From Candidatus Protoclostridium gallicola (GTDB taxonomy: Bacteria > Bacillota > Clostridia > Christensenellales > Pumilibacteraceae), in assembly GCA_904387375.1 (NCBI GenBank), contig CAJFLE010000008.1, positions 1 to 64,000 on the forward strand: a stretch of 64,000 bases of DNA. The letters are read 5' to 3'. Numbering within the stretch: the stretch's first letter is position 1; each line of letters opens with the position of its first letter. Shown here one piece after another: positions 1 to 8,292 of the stretch. The position numbers were made by a program, and so were the translations under genes. A model generated the notes under the pieces. The model saw only the letters and a list, made by a program, of their open reading frames with translations. It was not told the DNA's origin and did no database searches.

Positions 1-447
1 CGCTTCCAGACTGTCGAAGATGGTGGCCGGATTCTCTATGCTGCCGCCCACGCTGCCCGAGCTGCCGTAGGACAGATTTACGCTGTTCTTGCCGAACACA
101 CTGACGCGCGGCCTTGCCGACACCGAAGAATCCGACACCGGCGTGGCAACGGGCAGGGCGTTGTCGTTTTTCAGCAGTATGAAGCCCTCTTCGCAGATGT
201 CTTCGTTGACCGCGTTGCCGTTCGCCAGCGCGCTCGCCTTGTCCGTTATGCCTTCGTCGGCGACGAAGTAGTTGTTGTCGCCCGTGCCGCCCACCTTCTC
301 GCTGCGCTCGCCGCCGAACATCGTGTCCATCAGGCCGGGCAGCACCGTCGTCGCGACAATCGACACCGCGATGAGTATCGCGATAAGCACCACCGTAACG
401 ATGAACCATACGCGGACGGCGACGCTTTTAAGCAATGATTTGATCAT
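1..447 (-). CDS. GH3 glycosidase with N-terminal membrane anchor (partial, 3' end off the left edge)
   Basis: The first 149 codons of a glycoside hydrolase family 3 protein are present; the rest lies outside the window. The complement starts MIKSLLKSVAVRVW, followed by a long hydrophobic segment (about residues 13-36) that looks like an uncleaved anchor. The motifs CEEGFILLKN and VSVFGKNSVNLSYG mark the beginning of the GH3 alpha/beta-sandwich domain. That domain therefore comes first, as in the other GH3 proteins here. ATG at 447 is preceded by AGGAGAAAGG. The gene starts 25 nt after the lipoprotein gene and is probably the third gene of an operon with it and the GH3 at 1858. The anchor, FGGE spacer and FGKNSVN motif match the 986-residue GH3 at 8293. 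Likely role: surface beta-glycosidase; substrate unknown. Confidence 0.85.
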   Translation of the reverse strand, partial: MIKSLLKSVAVRVWFIVTVVLIAILIAVSIVATTVLPGLMDTMFGGERSEKVGGTGDNNYFVADEGITDKASALANGNAVNEDICEEGFILLKNDNALPVATPVSDSSVSARPRVSVFGKNSVNLSYGSSGSVGGSIENPATIFDSLEA

Positions 448-472
448 TTTCCTTTCTCCTTTGCCGCGCCGC

Positions 473-1771
473 TCAGTCCCTCAGGCCGTCGAGATTGGAC
501 TCGAAGCACATGCCTTCCGTCCAGTCGATGTCGGCATTCGTGTAGATGTACATGCAGTCGAACATGGGCGCCGTGGCGTTCATCGTGCCGCCGAGGCTCT
601 TTTCGTTGTCTATCGTTATGACGATTTCGTTGTCGCCCTCCCGAAGAGAAACGTCGTCGTTGATGACGAAATTGCTGAACGGACGGCGGGTGCCGGTGGT
701 GGGATCGGACACGCCGGTGAATTCCAGCGTTTCGTATTCCACTTCGTTCCCGTTCACCGTTATGGGCATTTCGTCGTCGCTGAGCGTGAAGTCGGAGCCT
801 TCGCCGGTAAGGCGCAGGACGATGACACAGCCGTCGACGTCGGAGTCGGAGGTTATGTGGAAGGTGAGCGAGTTGCCGTTGACGTACATGTATCCCACAT
901 AGAATCCGTTGCTTGCGCCGCCGTTCATGTTATCCACGTCGATGAGGCCTATGCCTTCCACGGAGCTGGACCAGCCCACGCCGATCTTGCCCGTCATATC
1001 CACGTACTCGGCTTCGAACGTATGGATCATCAGCCACTTTGCGTACAGCGTCGTATTGCTCTGCACGAACGTATTGAAGTTGTATTCGGTCGTGCACTCC
1101 GCGTCGGCATACCAGCCCATGAACGCGTAATCGTCGCGCGAAGGATCCGCGGGCTTGGTAATGCGTCTGCCTGCGTTGATCGTCTGCGAGTAATAGTCGC
1201 CCGCTTCGTCGTAGTTGTAAGAGAATGTCACGGTGACGGTGTCGCCGGTGGCTTCCTCCCATCCCGCGTACAGCGTCATATTGCCGGTTACGGCGGACGT
1301 GAACACGAATTCGGTCGTGCATGCCGCGTCGGTATACCAGCCGGTGAACACGTAGCCGTCGCGCGTCGGAGCGGTCGGCTGCGTCACCGTGCCGCCGATC
1401 TGTACGGATACGGACGTAGACGTCCCGCCGGAATAGTTCGCGTCGAACGTCACGGATGCGGAAGTCTGCGTCCAGCCCGCGTAATAAGTGACGTCGGAAG
1501 TGATCGCGTACTCGAAGTCCGCCTTGGTCGTGCATGCCGCGTCAGTGAACCAGCCGTCGAACGAATAATTGTCGCGCGTAGGGTTGGCGGGCGGCGTCAC
1601 CACTCCGCCGTCCTCGACGGTGGTCGTGTAGTCGTCGGGCGCGCCCTCGTAGTTGTAATCGAAAGTGACGGTGTACCCGGTCGCAGACGTTTCGGCAGGG
1701 CCGCACGCGGTCAGCAGAAAAAGCGCCGCGGCGACCAGTACGGCCGCAATAAGCATTCTTTTCAATTTCAT
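473..1771 (-). CDS. Lipoprotein with three InlB-type repeats and a C-terminal FEAEY domain
   Basis: This 432-residue secreted lipoprotein has a signal peptide ending in the lipobox LLTAC (about residue 22), so it should be lipid-anchored outside the membrane. Three repeats of the InlB B-repeat/Listeria-Bacteroides type follow (about residues 30-245), each with the pattern 'P.RD.Y.F.GW(Y/F).DA.CT...F'. The C-terminal 180 residues start at FEAEY and look like a beta-sandwich, possibly carbohydrate-binding (CBM6/35-like). The same domain ends the repeat protein at 11271. It lies 86 nt downstream of a GH3 gene and 25 nt upstream of another. A substrate-binding or scaffold role for the flanking GH3 enzymes is inferred, not shown. 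RBS AAAGGAGAAA precedes ATG 1771. Confidence 0.8.
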   Translation of the reverse strand: MKLKRMLIAAVLVAAALFLLTACGPAETSATGYTVTFDYNYEGAPDDYTTTVEDGGVVTPPANPTRDNYSFDGWFTDAACTTKADFEYAITSDVTYYAGWTQTSASVTFDANYSGGTSTSVSVQIGGTVTQPTAPTRDGYVFTGWYTDAACTTEFVFTSAVTGNMTLYAGWEEATGDTVTVTFSYNYDEAGDYYSQTINAGRRITKPADPSRDDYAFMGWYADAECTTEYNFNTFVQSNTTLYAKWLMIHTFEAEYVDMTGKIGVGWSSSVEGIGLIDVDNMNGGASNGFYVGYMYVNGNSLTFHITSDSDVDGCVIVLRLTGEGSDFTLSDDEMPITVNGNEVEYETLEFTGVSDPTTGTRRPFSNFVINDDVSLREGDNEIVITIDNEKSLGGTMNATAPMFDCMYIYTNADIDWTEGMCFESNLDGLRD

Positions 1772-1802
1772 TCGGTTTCTCCTTTATTTCTCGGATAACG
1801 AT

Positions 1803-1830
1803 ACCCAAGGGTGACTTGCGCCACCCTTGG
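1803..1830 (-). other. Intercistronic stem-loop without U-tract
   Basis: CCAAGGGTG pairs with CCACCCTTGG across a 7-nt loop in the gap between the GH3 gene (1858) and the lipoprotein gene (start 1771). No T-run follows in the minus direction, so an RNA stability or processing element is more likely than a terminator. Confidence 0.55.
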
Positions 1831-1857
1831 AATCATCGCTATCGGTTTAAGTACGTT

Positions 1858-4800
1858 TTACTCGGCATCCTTGCCGCGTTTCTTCACGAATGCGAAGACG
1901 GCGAAGCCGATCGCGGCAGCGGCGAGCACGGCGCCGGTTACGCCGATACCCATCAGCGAACCGCAGCCGCCCTCGTCGCCGTTCTCTCCGGCTTTTTCGA
2001 GCGCTTCCACTCTGCTTTCGAGCGCGTCGAGATCGGCAGAGGATGCGGAACCTTCAAGCGCCGCTATATCGGCCTTGATCGCCGCAAGTTCTTCTGCGAG
2101 ATCGGTATCGCCGAGCGCCGCTTCGAGCGCGGCTATGCGCTCTTCGAGCAGCTCAATCTCCGTCTTGCCGCCGGCGGGATCTTCTCCGCCCACGGTGATC
2201 GTGACGGGAACGTTATACTCGGCGGTATTGTTGCCCGACGTAACCGTAACCACGACGGTGAAGCCGAACGTCCCGAGCTCGGTCGGCGTGCCGACTATCT
2301 CGCCCGTCGCGGTATCGAGCGACAGACCTGCCGGAAGCGTGCCTTCGAGCGCGTAAATCTTGGCGTTGTCGACGAATACCGTCGTGTCGACCGCGCCCGT
2401 ATACGACTGACCGTATTCGGCAGCGGCGGCCTCGGCATACGAGAACGCCGGAGTAACCTCTATCGTCAGGTCGGCGGTAGTGCGCACCCACTTGTCGTAC
2501 ACTGCCCTGACGGTGAACGTGAACGTGCCCGCGCTGCCGACGGGAGTGCCGGAAAGCGTGCCGTCCTCGGCGAGGGTCAGCCCCTCGGGCAGGCTGCCGC
2601 CGATCACTTCGTAGTACGCTTCGGTCGCGCCCATATCAACGGCGACGGACTGATTGACCGCCGAACCCTGTGCCACCTTGGTCATGGTCTTATCGGCGAA
2701 CTTTCTGAGGTCGTAGCCGTTCTTGCCCGCCATTATGTTGGCTTCCATGTAGAGTACGCGCTGAGCGCACAGACGTATGTAGTAGTACTGTACGTCGCTC
2801 TGCGCGGGTTTTACTTTTTCAGCCACGGCAGCGGCGTCTATCTGACGGAAGTAGCCGCTCTCTTTAGCAGCCTCGGCAGCCATGTCGGCGTTCGAGTTGC
2901 TGGTCAGCGCGCCTGCGGTGTAGTCCTTGGTGAGCTCGTAGTACGTAAGCACGAGCTTACGGCTCTGATACGTACCCGTCGAGACTATGTCGCCCGCTTT
3001 ATAATTTCTCTCGATGCTGAAATTACGCACGCTGGTGACTTCGACGGAGCCCTGGCCGTTACGCAGGCTGCTGTTCCAGGTTCCGTCGGGCACGAGGGTG
3101 CCGAGGGGCAGGTCGTTACCCGCGCGGAGCAGCATGGTGCTGGGCCAGCAGTTGCTGTTGTACATATCGGTGACGATCGCGCCGTCGAATCCCCACTCAT
3201 CGCGGGTGAGCTCCTGAATGAGCTTATAGTTGACGGCAGCGGCGACCTGACCTATGCGGTTGAACGACGTCATGATACCGGTCGCGTTGCCTTCCTGGAT
3301 AGCCATCTGGAAAGGCTTGCAGTAGGTCTCGCGGAACGCCTGCTCGGTGCAGTACGTATTGATACCCTTTCTGTATATCTCCTGATCGTTGAGCACGAAG
3401 TGCTTGATCCAGCAGTTAAGACCCTTGCTCTGAGCGCCGCCCACGACTGCCGCAGCCATGTAGCCGCTGAGCATACCGTCCTCGCTGTAATACTCGAACG
3501 TTCTGCCGAGGAAGTGCGAACGGTGGATGTTCATCGCGGGTCCGTACCAGCCGGCGAGGTCATTGGCGTTGGTATAGCCGGCGTCCTGCCAGCGGAGCAT
3601 AGCCTGGTTTGCGGTCAGCACGCCCAAACGCTCGATAAGAACGGTGTTCCACGTAGCCGCCTGAAGGGGCGCGACGCACCATGCGAAGCCTCTCGACAGC
3701 GAAATGGGACCGTCGGTTTCACGCGTCTGCTCCTTGTTTATGGAAGGAACGGCCGCGGTGCCGTGGCTGCCGAAGGACACGACGTCGACGAGCTCGTCGA
3801 AGGTGAGCTGGTTCATGAACTCCGTCCACTTTTCGTCGTCGAACTCCACCCCGGTCATATCCGACAGTACGGTTTCGTAATGTCCGTTGGCGTCGAGCAC
3901 GCCCTCGCCCTGCGTCCAGTCTGCGGGAACGGTGACGTCCGCCCACGGCGTGGACAAATAGCCGCCGTCAGTCTGCTTATCGTCTGCGACAGCGTAATAG
4001 TCGCGGAGCACGGCGTCGTTGAACCAGGAATCGTCGCGTTTCAGTTCGTCGACGGTTGCGGCTTCGGGCTGAGTGTAAGTGCCGTTTTTGAAATCCATGC
4101 GGGACACGAGATCCATCTGCAGGTCGTCTTCCTCGAAGCCGCCGTAGTAGTCGAGCAGATTGTACTCGTCCTCGCCGGAGAACAGCGCGTTCGCTTCGGC
4201 GCCGCTGAAGTCGTCGGTGCCGAGGATTATATCGTCGGTGTTTTCGGTGCCGGTGCCGATACTGAACGCGTACGCGTCGTACTGTTCGTGCGAATTCTTC
4301 ATCGCGAACAGGTTGTAATCGCCGGCGTCGAGTTCGTACGTCGCTTCCCCGTTACCGTTGGCGTCGTTATAGTCGAAGGACGCCATATCCTGCACGTTGA
4401 CCTTGACGACAACCGTACCCGTTTCCTGAGGATCGAGAATGTCCGATTTGCCGAAGCCGACGAGCTTGACGTACGATTTTTCGATTTCGTTGTCATAGTA
4501 CGGAGCGTTGACGTATATCTGCACGACGTCCTTGCCCGCGACCTTGCCGGTGTTCGTCACGTTCACCTTGACGTAGAGCGTGTCCGCATCGCCCGTCAGC
4601 GTGCCGCCGATTTCGGTCGTGCAGGTTTCGTCGCTGTACACTCCGGCTATCTCCTGATCGAAGTCGGTGTAGGACAGACCGTAACCGAACGGGTACTGCA
4701 TCTGATCCTCGTACCATGCGTCGCCGGAGCCCTCTTCGTTCTGCTCCATCTCGTACCACATCGTCTCATAGAACATGTATCCGAGATAGACGCTCTCCTC

Positions 4801-5817
4801 GTACTGCACTTCGGTAAAGCCGGAGCCGGGCGTATTGCCCTGAGGCACGGTGCCGTAAACCTCTCCGTCCATGGTGCGGTATACGTTGGGATAAGGATTG
4901 GTTTCCTCGTCGTATATGGGAGTGCCGTCGTTGTTTACCGCCTGCACGCCCGTGCCGTAGTTGTTCCATACGATCGACGAAGTGAAGTCCTTCTCGAAAG
5001 TATCGACGAGCTTGCCCGAAGGATTGATTTCGCCGCTCAGTATCTGTCCGAGCGCCATGATGCCGTTCTGGCCGGGCTGCGAAATCCAGAGCGCGGCGTC
5101 CACGCCGTACTTTTCCTGATCAAGCTCTTTAAGCTCCATGGGGTTGGACGCGTTGAGAACCACGACCACCTTGTCGAAGTTGGCCGCAACGTGTTCCATG
5201 AGCGCCTGCTCGGCGTTCGTGAATTCGAGATAATGCTTGTTCTCTACTCCGTCGATGTGCTCCCCCGCGTCCGCCGCCTCTCCGATGTCGGTGGAAACGT
5301 CGGCGTTCTCGCCTCCCACGCGGGAGAACACGATTACGGCCGCGTCGTTGTACGACTTATACGAATCCGTGATATTCCTGCCGAACTGGTAAATCTCGTC
5401 CTTGGGAGTCGTCGTAGAATCCGCGGCGTACAGGCTCTTGAGCGCGGGGTTGATGCTGAAGCCCGCAGCGTTCAGCGAGTCTTCGAGCGTGGGCGCGGTG
5501 TCCGCCCTCACGCTGCCGGTACCCGTGCCCGCAAGCAGCAGATTGTCCGAGCGCACGCCGAACACGCTTATGTTACGGACGTCGCTCTTGAACGGAAGCA
5601 TATCCCCCTCGTTTTTAAGCAGAACCATGCCTTCGCCTGCTATCTGAACGTTCAGATCCTCGGCCGCGGCGACCACGTCGTCGTGCGAAGTAAAATCGGA
5701 ATAATACTTTCCGTCGTACTTGAGCGCGTCGGCGGCCGCGAACATGACCGTGCAGGTCATTGCGACAGTGAGCAGCAATGTGACCAAAACCATCGTCAGC
5801 TTGGCTGTTCTTGTCAT
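1858..5817 (-). CDS. Large secreted GH3 glycosidase with Ig-like repeats, coiled coil and C-terminal anchor
   Basis: This 1319-residue protein begins with a signal peptide (about residues 1-30). The GH3 alpha/beta-sandwich comes first (GEGMVLLKN near residue 62), then a fibronectin-like stretch (about 400-500), then the catalytic barrel, with the putative nucleophile Asp in GAIVTDMYN near residue 886. This reversed domain order is known from Ruminococcus and Butyrivibrio beta-glucosidases. Two putative-Ig repeats (LPEGLTLAEDGTLSGTP, LPAGLSLDTATGEIVGTP) lie at about 1070-1200. A heptad-rich coiled coil (about 1215-1280), the motif GGCGS, one membrane segment and the tail KKRGKDAE follow. It should be held on the outer face of the membrane. 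It is the first gene of cassette A; RBS AAAGGAGGAAC. The substrate cannot be read from sequence. Confidence 0.9.
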   Translation of the reverse strand: MTRTAKLTMVLVTLLLTVAMTCTVMFAAADALKYDGKYYSDFTSHDDVVAAAEDLNVQIAGEGMVLLKNEGDMLPFKSDVRNISVFGVRSDNLLLAGTGTGSVRADTAPTLEDSLNAAGFSINPALKSLYAADSTTTPKDEIYQFGRNITDSYKSYNDAAVIVFSRVGGENADVSTDIGEAADAGEHIDGVENKHYLEFTNAEQALMEHVAANFDKVVVVLNASNPMELKELDQEKYGVDAALWISQPGQNGIMALGQILSGEINPSGKLVDTFEKDFTSSIVWNNYGTGVQAVNNDGTPIYDEETNPYPNVYRTMDGEVYGTVPQGNTPGSGFTEVQYEESVYLGYMFYETMWYEMEQNEEGSGDAWYEDQMQYPFGYGLSYTDFDQEIAGVYSDETCTTEIGGTLTGDADTLYVKVNVTNTGKVAGKDVVQIYVNAPYYDNEIEKSYVKLVGFGKSDILDPQETGTVVVKVNVQDMASFDYNDANGNGEATYELDAGDYNLFAMKNSHEQYDAYAFSIGTGTENTDDIILGTDDFSGAEANALFSGEDEYNLLDYYGGFEEDDLQMDLVSRMDFKNGTYTQPEAATVDELKRDDSWFNDAVLRDYYAVADDKQTDGGYLSTPWADVTVPADWTQGEGVLDANGHYETVLSDMTGVEFDDEKWTEFMNQLTFDELVDVVSFGSHGTAAVPSINKEQTRETDGPISLSRGFAWCVAPLQAATWNTVLIERLGVLTANQAMLRWQDAGYTNANDLAGWYGPAMNIHRSHFLGRTFEYYSEDGMLSGYMAAAVVGGAQSKGLNCWIKHFVLNDQEIYRKGINTYCTEQAFRETYCKPFQMAIQEGNATGIMTSFNRIGQVAAAVNYKLIQELTRDEWGFDGAIVTDMYNSNCWPSTMLLRAGNDLPLGTLVPDGTWNSSLRNGQGSVEVTSVRNFSIERNYKAGDIVSTGTYQSRKLVLTYYELTKDYTAGALTSNSNADMAAEAAKESGYFRQIDAAAVAEKVKPAQSDVQYYYIRLCAQRVLYMEANIMAGKNGYDLRKFADKTMTKVAQGSAVNQSVAVDMGATEAYYEVIGGSLPEGLTLAEDGTLSGTPVGSAGTFTFTVRAVYDKWVRTTADLTIEVTPAFSYAEAAAAEYGQSYTGAVDTTVFVDNAKIYALEGTLPAGLSLDTATGEIVGTPTELGTFGFTVVVTVTSGNNTAEYNVPVTITVGGEDPAGGKTEIELLEERIAALEAALGDTDLAEELAAIKADIAALEGSASSADLDALESRVEALEKAGENGDEGGCGSLMGIGVTGAVLAAAAIGFAVFAFVKKRGKDAE

Positions 5818-5935
5818 TTTCTCTTGTTCCTCCTTTTATAATGTTTTATAAACACGGACGCTTGCGTCCGACGTTTAACATTATCCCCTCACCGCGGATA
5901 TTCACATATCCGCGCCGTATCGAAGGTTACAAGTC

Positions 5936-5995
5936 ATTATACCCCCCCAGCAACAAATATAGTACTATTTGTTCAATTTATAGTAAAATTGTTCA
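5936..5995 (-). promoter_or_regulatory. Candidate promoter and operator of cassette A
   Basis: On the minus strand a perfect TATAAT (5941-5936) is followed upstream by a run of seven G (5948-5942). At the 17-nt position there is only TACTAT, so the -35 box is poor. A 22-bp inverted repeat, AACAAATA-6 nt-TATTTGTT, covers 5952-5973 and the -35 position. TTGTTCA also occurs as a direct repeat at 5969-5975 and 5989-5995, a 20-bp period. This layout suggests a regulated promoter needing an activator. The leader to ATG 5817 is about 110 nt. Confidence 0.5.
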
Positions 5996-6050
5996 CGATT
6001 TTGCCGCGCCGCGCGCTTTCCCCGCACGGAGTTATGCACAAAAAAAGAAA

Positions 6051-6082
6051 ACCCCCGGAAAGAAAACTCTCTCCGGGGGATT
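6051..6082 (-). terminator. Rho-independent terminator of the GGGtGRT gene
   Basis: In the minus direction CCCCCGGA pairs with TTCCGGGGG, followed by TTTTCTTTTTTT. It lies 37 nt after the stop at 6120. Confidence 0.9.
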
Positions 6083-6119
6083 ACGGCGCGCTGCCGTATA
6101 ATATTAAAGTTTTACGCGA

Positions 6120-7124
6120 TTATTTTCTCATCGCCTCTTCGACTGCGACCGCGCAGGAGACGGAAGCGCCGACCATGGGGTTGTTGCCCATGCCGATGAG
6201 ACCCATCATCTCGACGTGCGCGGGGACGGAGGACGAACCTGCGAACTGCGCGTCGGAGTGCATTCTGCCCATCGTATCGGTCATGCCGTACGAAGCGGGG
6301 CCTGCGGCCATGTTGTCGGGATGAAGCGTTCTGCCCGTGCCGCCGCCCGAAGCGACCGAGAAGTATTTGACGCCCTTCTCGTTGCACTCTTTCTTATACG
6401 TGCCCGCAACGGGGTGCTGGAAACGCGTGGGGTTGGTGGAGTTGCCGGTGATGGACACGCCGACCTTTTCCAGCCACATGATCTTGACGCCCTCGCGAAC
6501 GTCGTCGGCGCCGTAGCAGCGCACTTTGGCGCGCTCGCCCGTGGAGTATGCGGTTTCCTTGACGATGTCGACCTTGTCGTTGAAGTAGTCCATCTTGGTC
6601 TGGACGTAGGTGAAGCCGTTGATACGCGAGATGATCATTGCGGCGTCCTTGCCGAGACCGTTGAGGATGACGCGGAGCGGCGTCTTGCGCACCTTGTTGG
6701 CGCTCTTGGCGATACCGATCGCGCCTTCTGCTGCGGCGAACGACTCGTGGCCGGCGAGGAAGCAGAAGCACTCGGTTTCCTCTTCGAGCAGCATTGCCGC
6801 GAGGTTGCCGTGGCCGAGACCGACCTTGCGCTGTTCTGCGACGGAGCCGGGGATGCAGAACGCCTGCAGGCCTTCGCCTATCGCGCGTGCGGCGTCTGCG
6901 GCTTTGGTGCAGCCCTTCTTGATGGCGATCGCGCAGCCGAGCGTGTACGCCCACTTCGCGTTCTCGAAACAGATATTCTGTATGCCCTGGGTTATTTCAT
7001 ACGGATTGAATCCCTTGTCCGTGCAGATTTTGAGCGCGTCCTCGAAATCCTTGATACCGTACTTCTTCATCACTTCGGAGGTTTTAGCCTCTCTTCTTTC
7101 GTAACCTTCAAAAGTAACAGCCAT
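6120..7124 (-). CDS. GGGtGRT family protein
   Basis: This 334-residue protein carries the diagnostic motif SVASGGGTGRTLHPDN near residue 270 and matches the GGGtGRT protein family along its full length. The family's biochemical role is not established. It is regularly found next to a NifU-like iron-sulfur scaffold, as here, where the scaffold gene ends 14 nt upstream. The chain is soluble with no signal peptide; several conserved Cys (CFENAKW, CAIAIKKGC, CFCFLAG) could bind a cluster or metal. RBS AAGGAGG lies before ATG 7124, and a strong terminator follows. Cytoplasmic iron-sulfur or redox maintenance is inferred from context only. Confidence 0.9.
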   Translation of the reverse strand: MAVTFEGYERREAKTSEVMKKYGIKDFEDALKICTDKGFNPYEITQGIQNICFENAKWAYTLGCAIAIKKGCTKAADAARAIGEGLQAFCIPGSVAEQRKVGLGHGNLAAMLLEEETECFCFLAGHESFAAAEGAIGIAKSANKVRKTPLRVILNGLGKDAAMIISRINGFTYVQTKMDYFNDKVDIVKETAYSTGERAKVRCYGADDVREGVKIMWLEKVGVSITGNSTNPTRFQHPVAGTYKKECNEKGVKYFSVASGGGTGRTLHPDNMAAGPASYGMTDTMGRMHSDAQFAGSSSVPAHVEMMGLIGMGNNPMVGASVSCAVAVEEAMRK

Positions 7125-7138
7125 GTTTCATAACCTCC

Positions 7139-7840
7139 TTACTGTTTGCGGGGATCGATGAACGAGCAGACCCCCTCTTCCTTCGTGAACCGGCCGTAGT
7201 GTCCGGTAGCGGCTTTGAGCGCTTCGGACGCGCTGACGCCCGCCTTGATCTTGTCGAGCATTACGCCGAGCTTGATATATTCGTAGCCGATGACCTGGTT
7301 GTCCTTGTCGAGAGCCATCTTGGTGATGTAGCCTTCGGTAAGTTCGAGGTAACGGACGCCCTTCTCCTCGGTACCGTAAATCGTACCCGTCATCGAACGC
7401 TCGCCCTTGCCGAGGTCTTCGAGCCCTGCGCCTATGACGAGGCCGTCCTCGGAGAACGCCGACTGCGTCCTGCCGTATACGATCTGCAGGAACAGCTCGC
7501 GCATCGCGGTGTTGATCGCGTCGCAGACGAGGTCGGTGTTGAGCGCTTCGAGTATCGTCTTGCCGGGAAGGATCTCGCCCGCCATAGCCGCGGAGTGAGT
7601 CATGCCGGAGCAGCCGATCGTCTCGACGAGAGCCTCGCGGATGACGCCGTTCTTGACGTTCAGGCTGAGCTTGCACGCACCCTGCTGGGGAGCGCACCAG
7701 CCTACGCCGTGCGTGTAGCCGTTGATGTCCTCGATCTTATAGGCCTGAACCCACTTGCCCTCCTCGGGAATGGGAGCCGGCCCGTGCTTGGGGCCTTTGG
7801 CCACGCAGACCATTCTTTCTACTTCCTTGGAAAACTGCAT
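7139..7840 (-). CDS. Iron-sulfur cluster assembly scaffold (NifU/IscU-like) protein
   Basis: This 233-residue cytoplasmic protein has an IscU/NifU-N-like core containing GWCAPQQGACK, TIGCSGMTHSA and a late GVCSFIDPRKQ cysteine. It is longer than ordinary IscU (about 130 residues) and belongs to the version that travels with GGGtGRT proteins in Clostridia. It probably builds or carries an Fe-S cluster for a dedicated partner rather than serving as the general scaffold. It is the first gene of a two-gene operon; RBS TTGGAGGAA before ATG 7840 and a promoter at 7875-7903. Confidence 0.88.
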   Translation of the reverse strand: MQFSKEVERMVCVAKGPKHGPAPIPEEGKWVQAYKIEDINGYTHGVGWCAPQQGACKLSLNVKNGVIREALVETIGCSGMTHSAAMAGEILPGKTILEALNTDLVCDAINTAMRELFLQIVYGRTQSAFSEDGLVIGAGLEDLGKGERSMTGTIYGTEEKGVRYLELTEGYITKMALDKDNQVIGYEYIKLGVMLDKIKAGVSASEALKAATGHYGRFTKEEGVCSFIDPRKQ

Positions 7841-7874
7841 GTTTATTCCTCCAATTTGTCCTTAACTTGTCCTA

Positions 7875-7903
7875 ATTTTAGCATAGAGTGCGAAAAAAAA
7901 CAA
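7875..7903 (-). promoter_or_regulatory. Promoter of the Fe-S scaffold/GGGtGRT operon
   Basis: Minus strand TTGTTT (7903-7898), 17-nt spacer, TAAAAT (7880-7875), 34 nt before ATG 7840. It is divergent from the small gene at 7990. Confidence 0.6.
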
Positions 7904-7989
7904 CTGTTTTTCGACCCGCGCCCAATATTTTACAATACTATAAGTACGCAAAACGGTTATACTATCCGTACAAGGAGGTGAATTCCGCA

Positions 7990-8193
7990 ATGGCTAATAC
8001 TTCTAAGACGAGTTCCGCCAAAACCGGCGCCACGTCCGCCCGCACGGGTATGTCCCAGACTACCGGCGCGCGCGGTACGGCTCAGACCCGCAAGACCAGC
8101 GGCGCGCAGAGCAAAACGACTACCGGCTCGGCGAACGCGAAGAAGAACGCGACCGGAGCGAAGAAGACCGGAAGTTGCAAGGGCTGCAACTGA
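7990..8193 (+). CDS. Small Thr/Ala/Lys-rich protein ending in a CKGC motif
   Basis: This 67-residue ORF is supported by a perfect AAGGAGGTG ribosome site at 7973-7981 and a strong terminator just after the stop. It is almost entirely Thr, Ser, Ala, Gly, Lys and Arg with no predicted fold, and ends GSCKGCN. It has no signal peptide or membrane segment. I do not recognise a family. Composition suggests a disordered, basic protein that could bind nucleic acid, and the CxxC pair could hold a metal or form a disulfide. An upstream in-frame start at 7888 would place the RBS inside the gene and is unlikely. Confidence 0.7.
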   Translation: MANTSKTSSAKTGATSARTGMSQTTGARGTAQTRKTSGAQSKTTTGSANAKKNATGAKKTGSCKGCN

Positions 8194-8210
8194 AGACGCT
8201 TCCGAAACGG

Positions 8211-8248
8211 AAAACACTGCCTCGGGCACGCCCGGGGCAGTGTTTTTT
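8211..8248. terminator. Bidirectional terminator between convergent genes
   Basis: AAAACACTGCCTCGGGC pairs with GCCCGGGGCAGTGTTTT, with T6 on the plus strand and TTTT on the minus strand. It serves the small gene at 7990 and the GH3 gene ending at 8293. Confidence 0.9.
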
Positions 8249-8292
8249 CTGCGCGCGCGGAAGCGCGCAGGTCTAGAGGGGCAAATTATTTC

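Noticed and set aside
1816..5841. A 1341-residue open frame on the plus strand
   Set aside because: It is the antisense of the GH3 gene at 1858-5817, kept open by GC-rich codons; no SD, repetitive Val/Arg/His composition and no family.
6032..6040. A single TTATGCACA DnaA-box variant
   Set aside because: One isolated 9-mer is expected by chance and lies beside a terminator with no other boxes.
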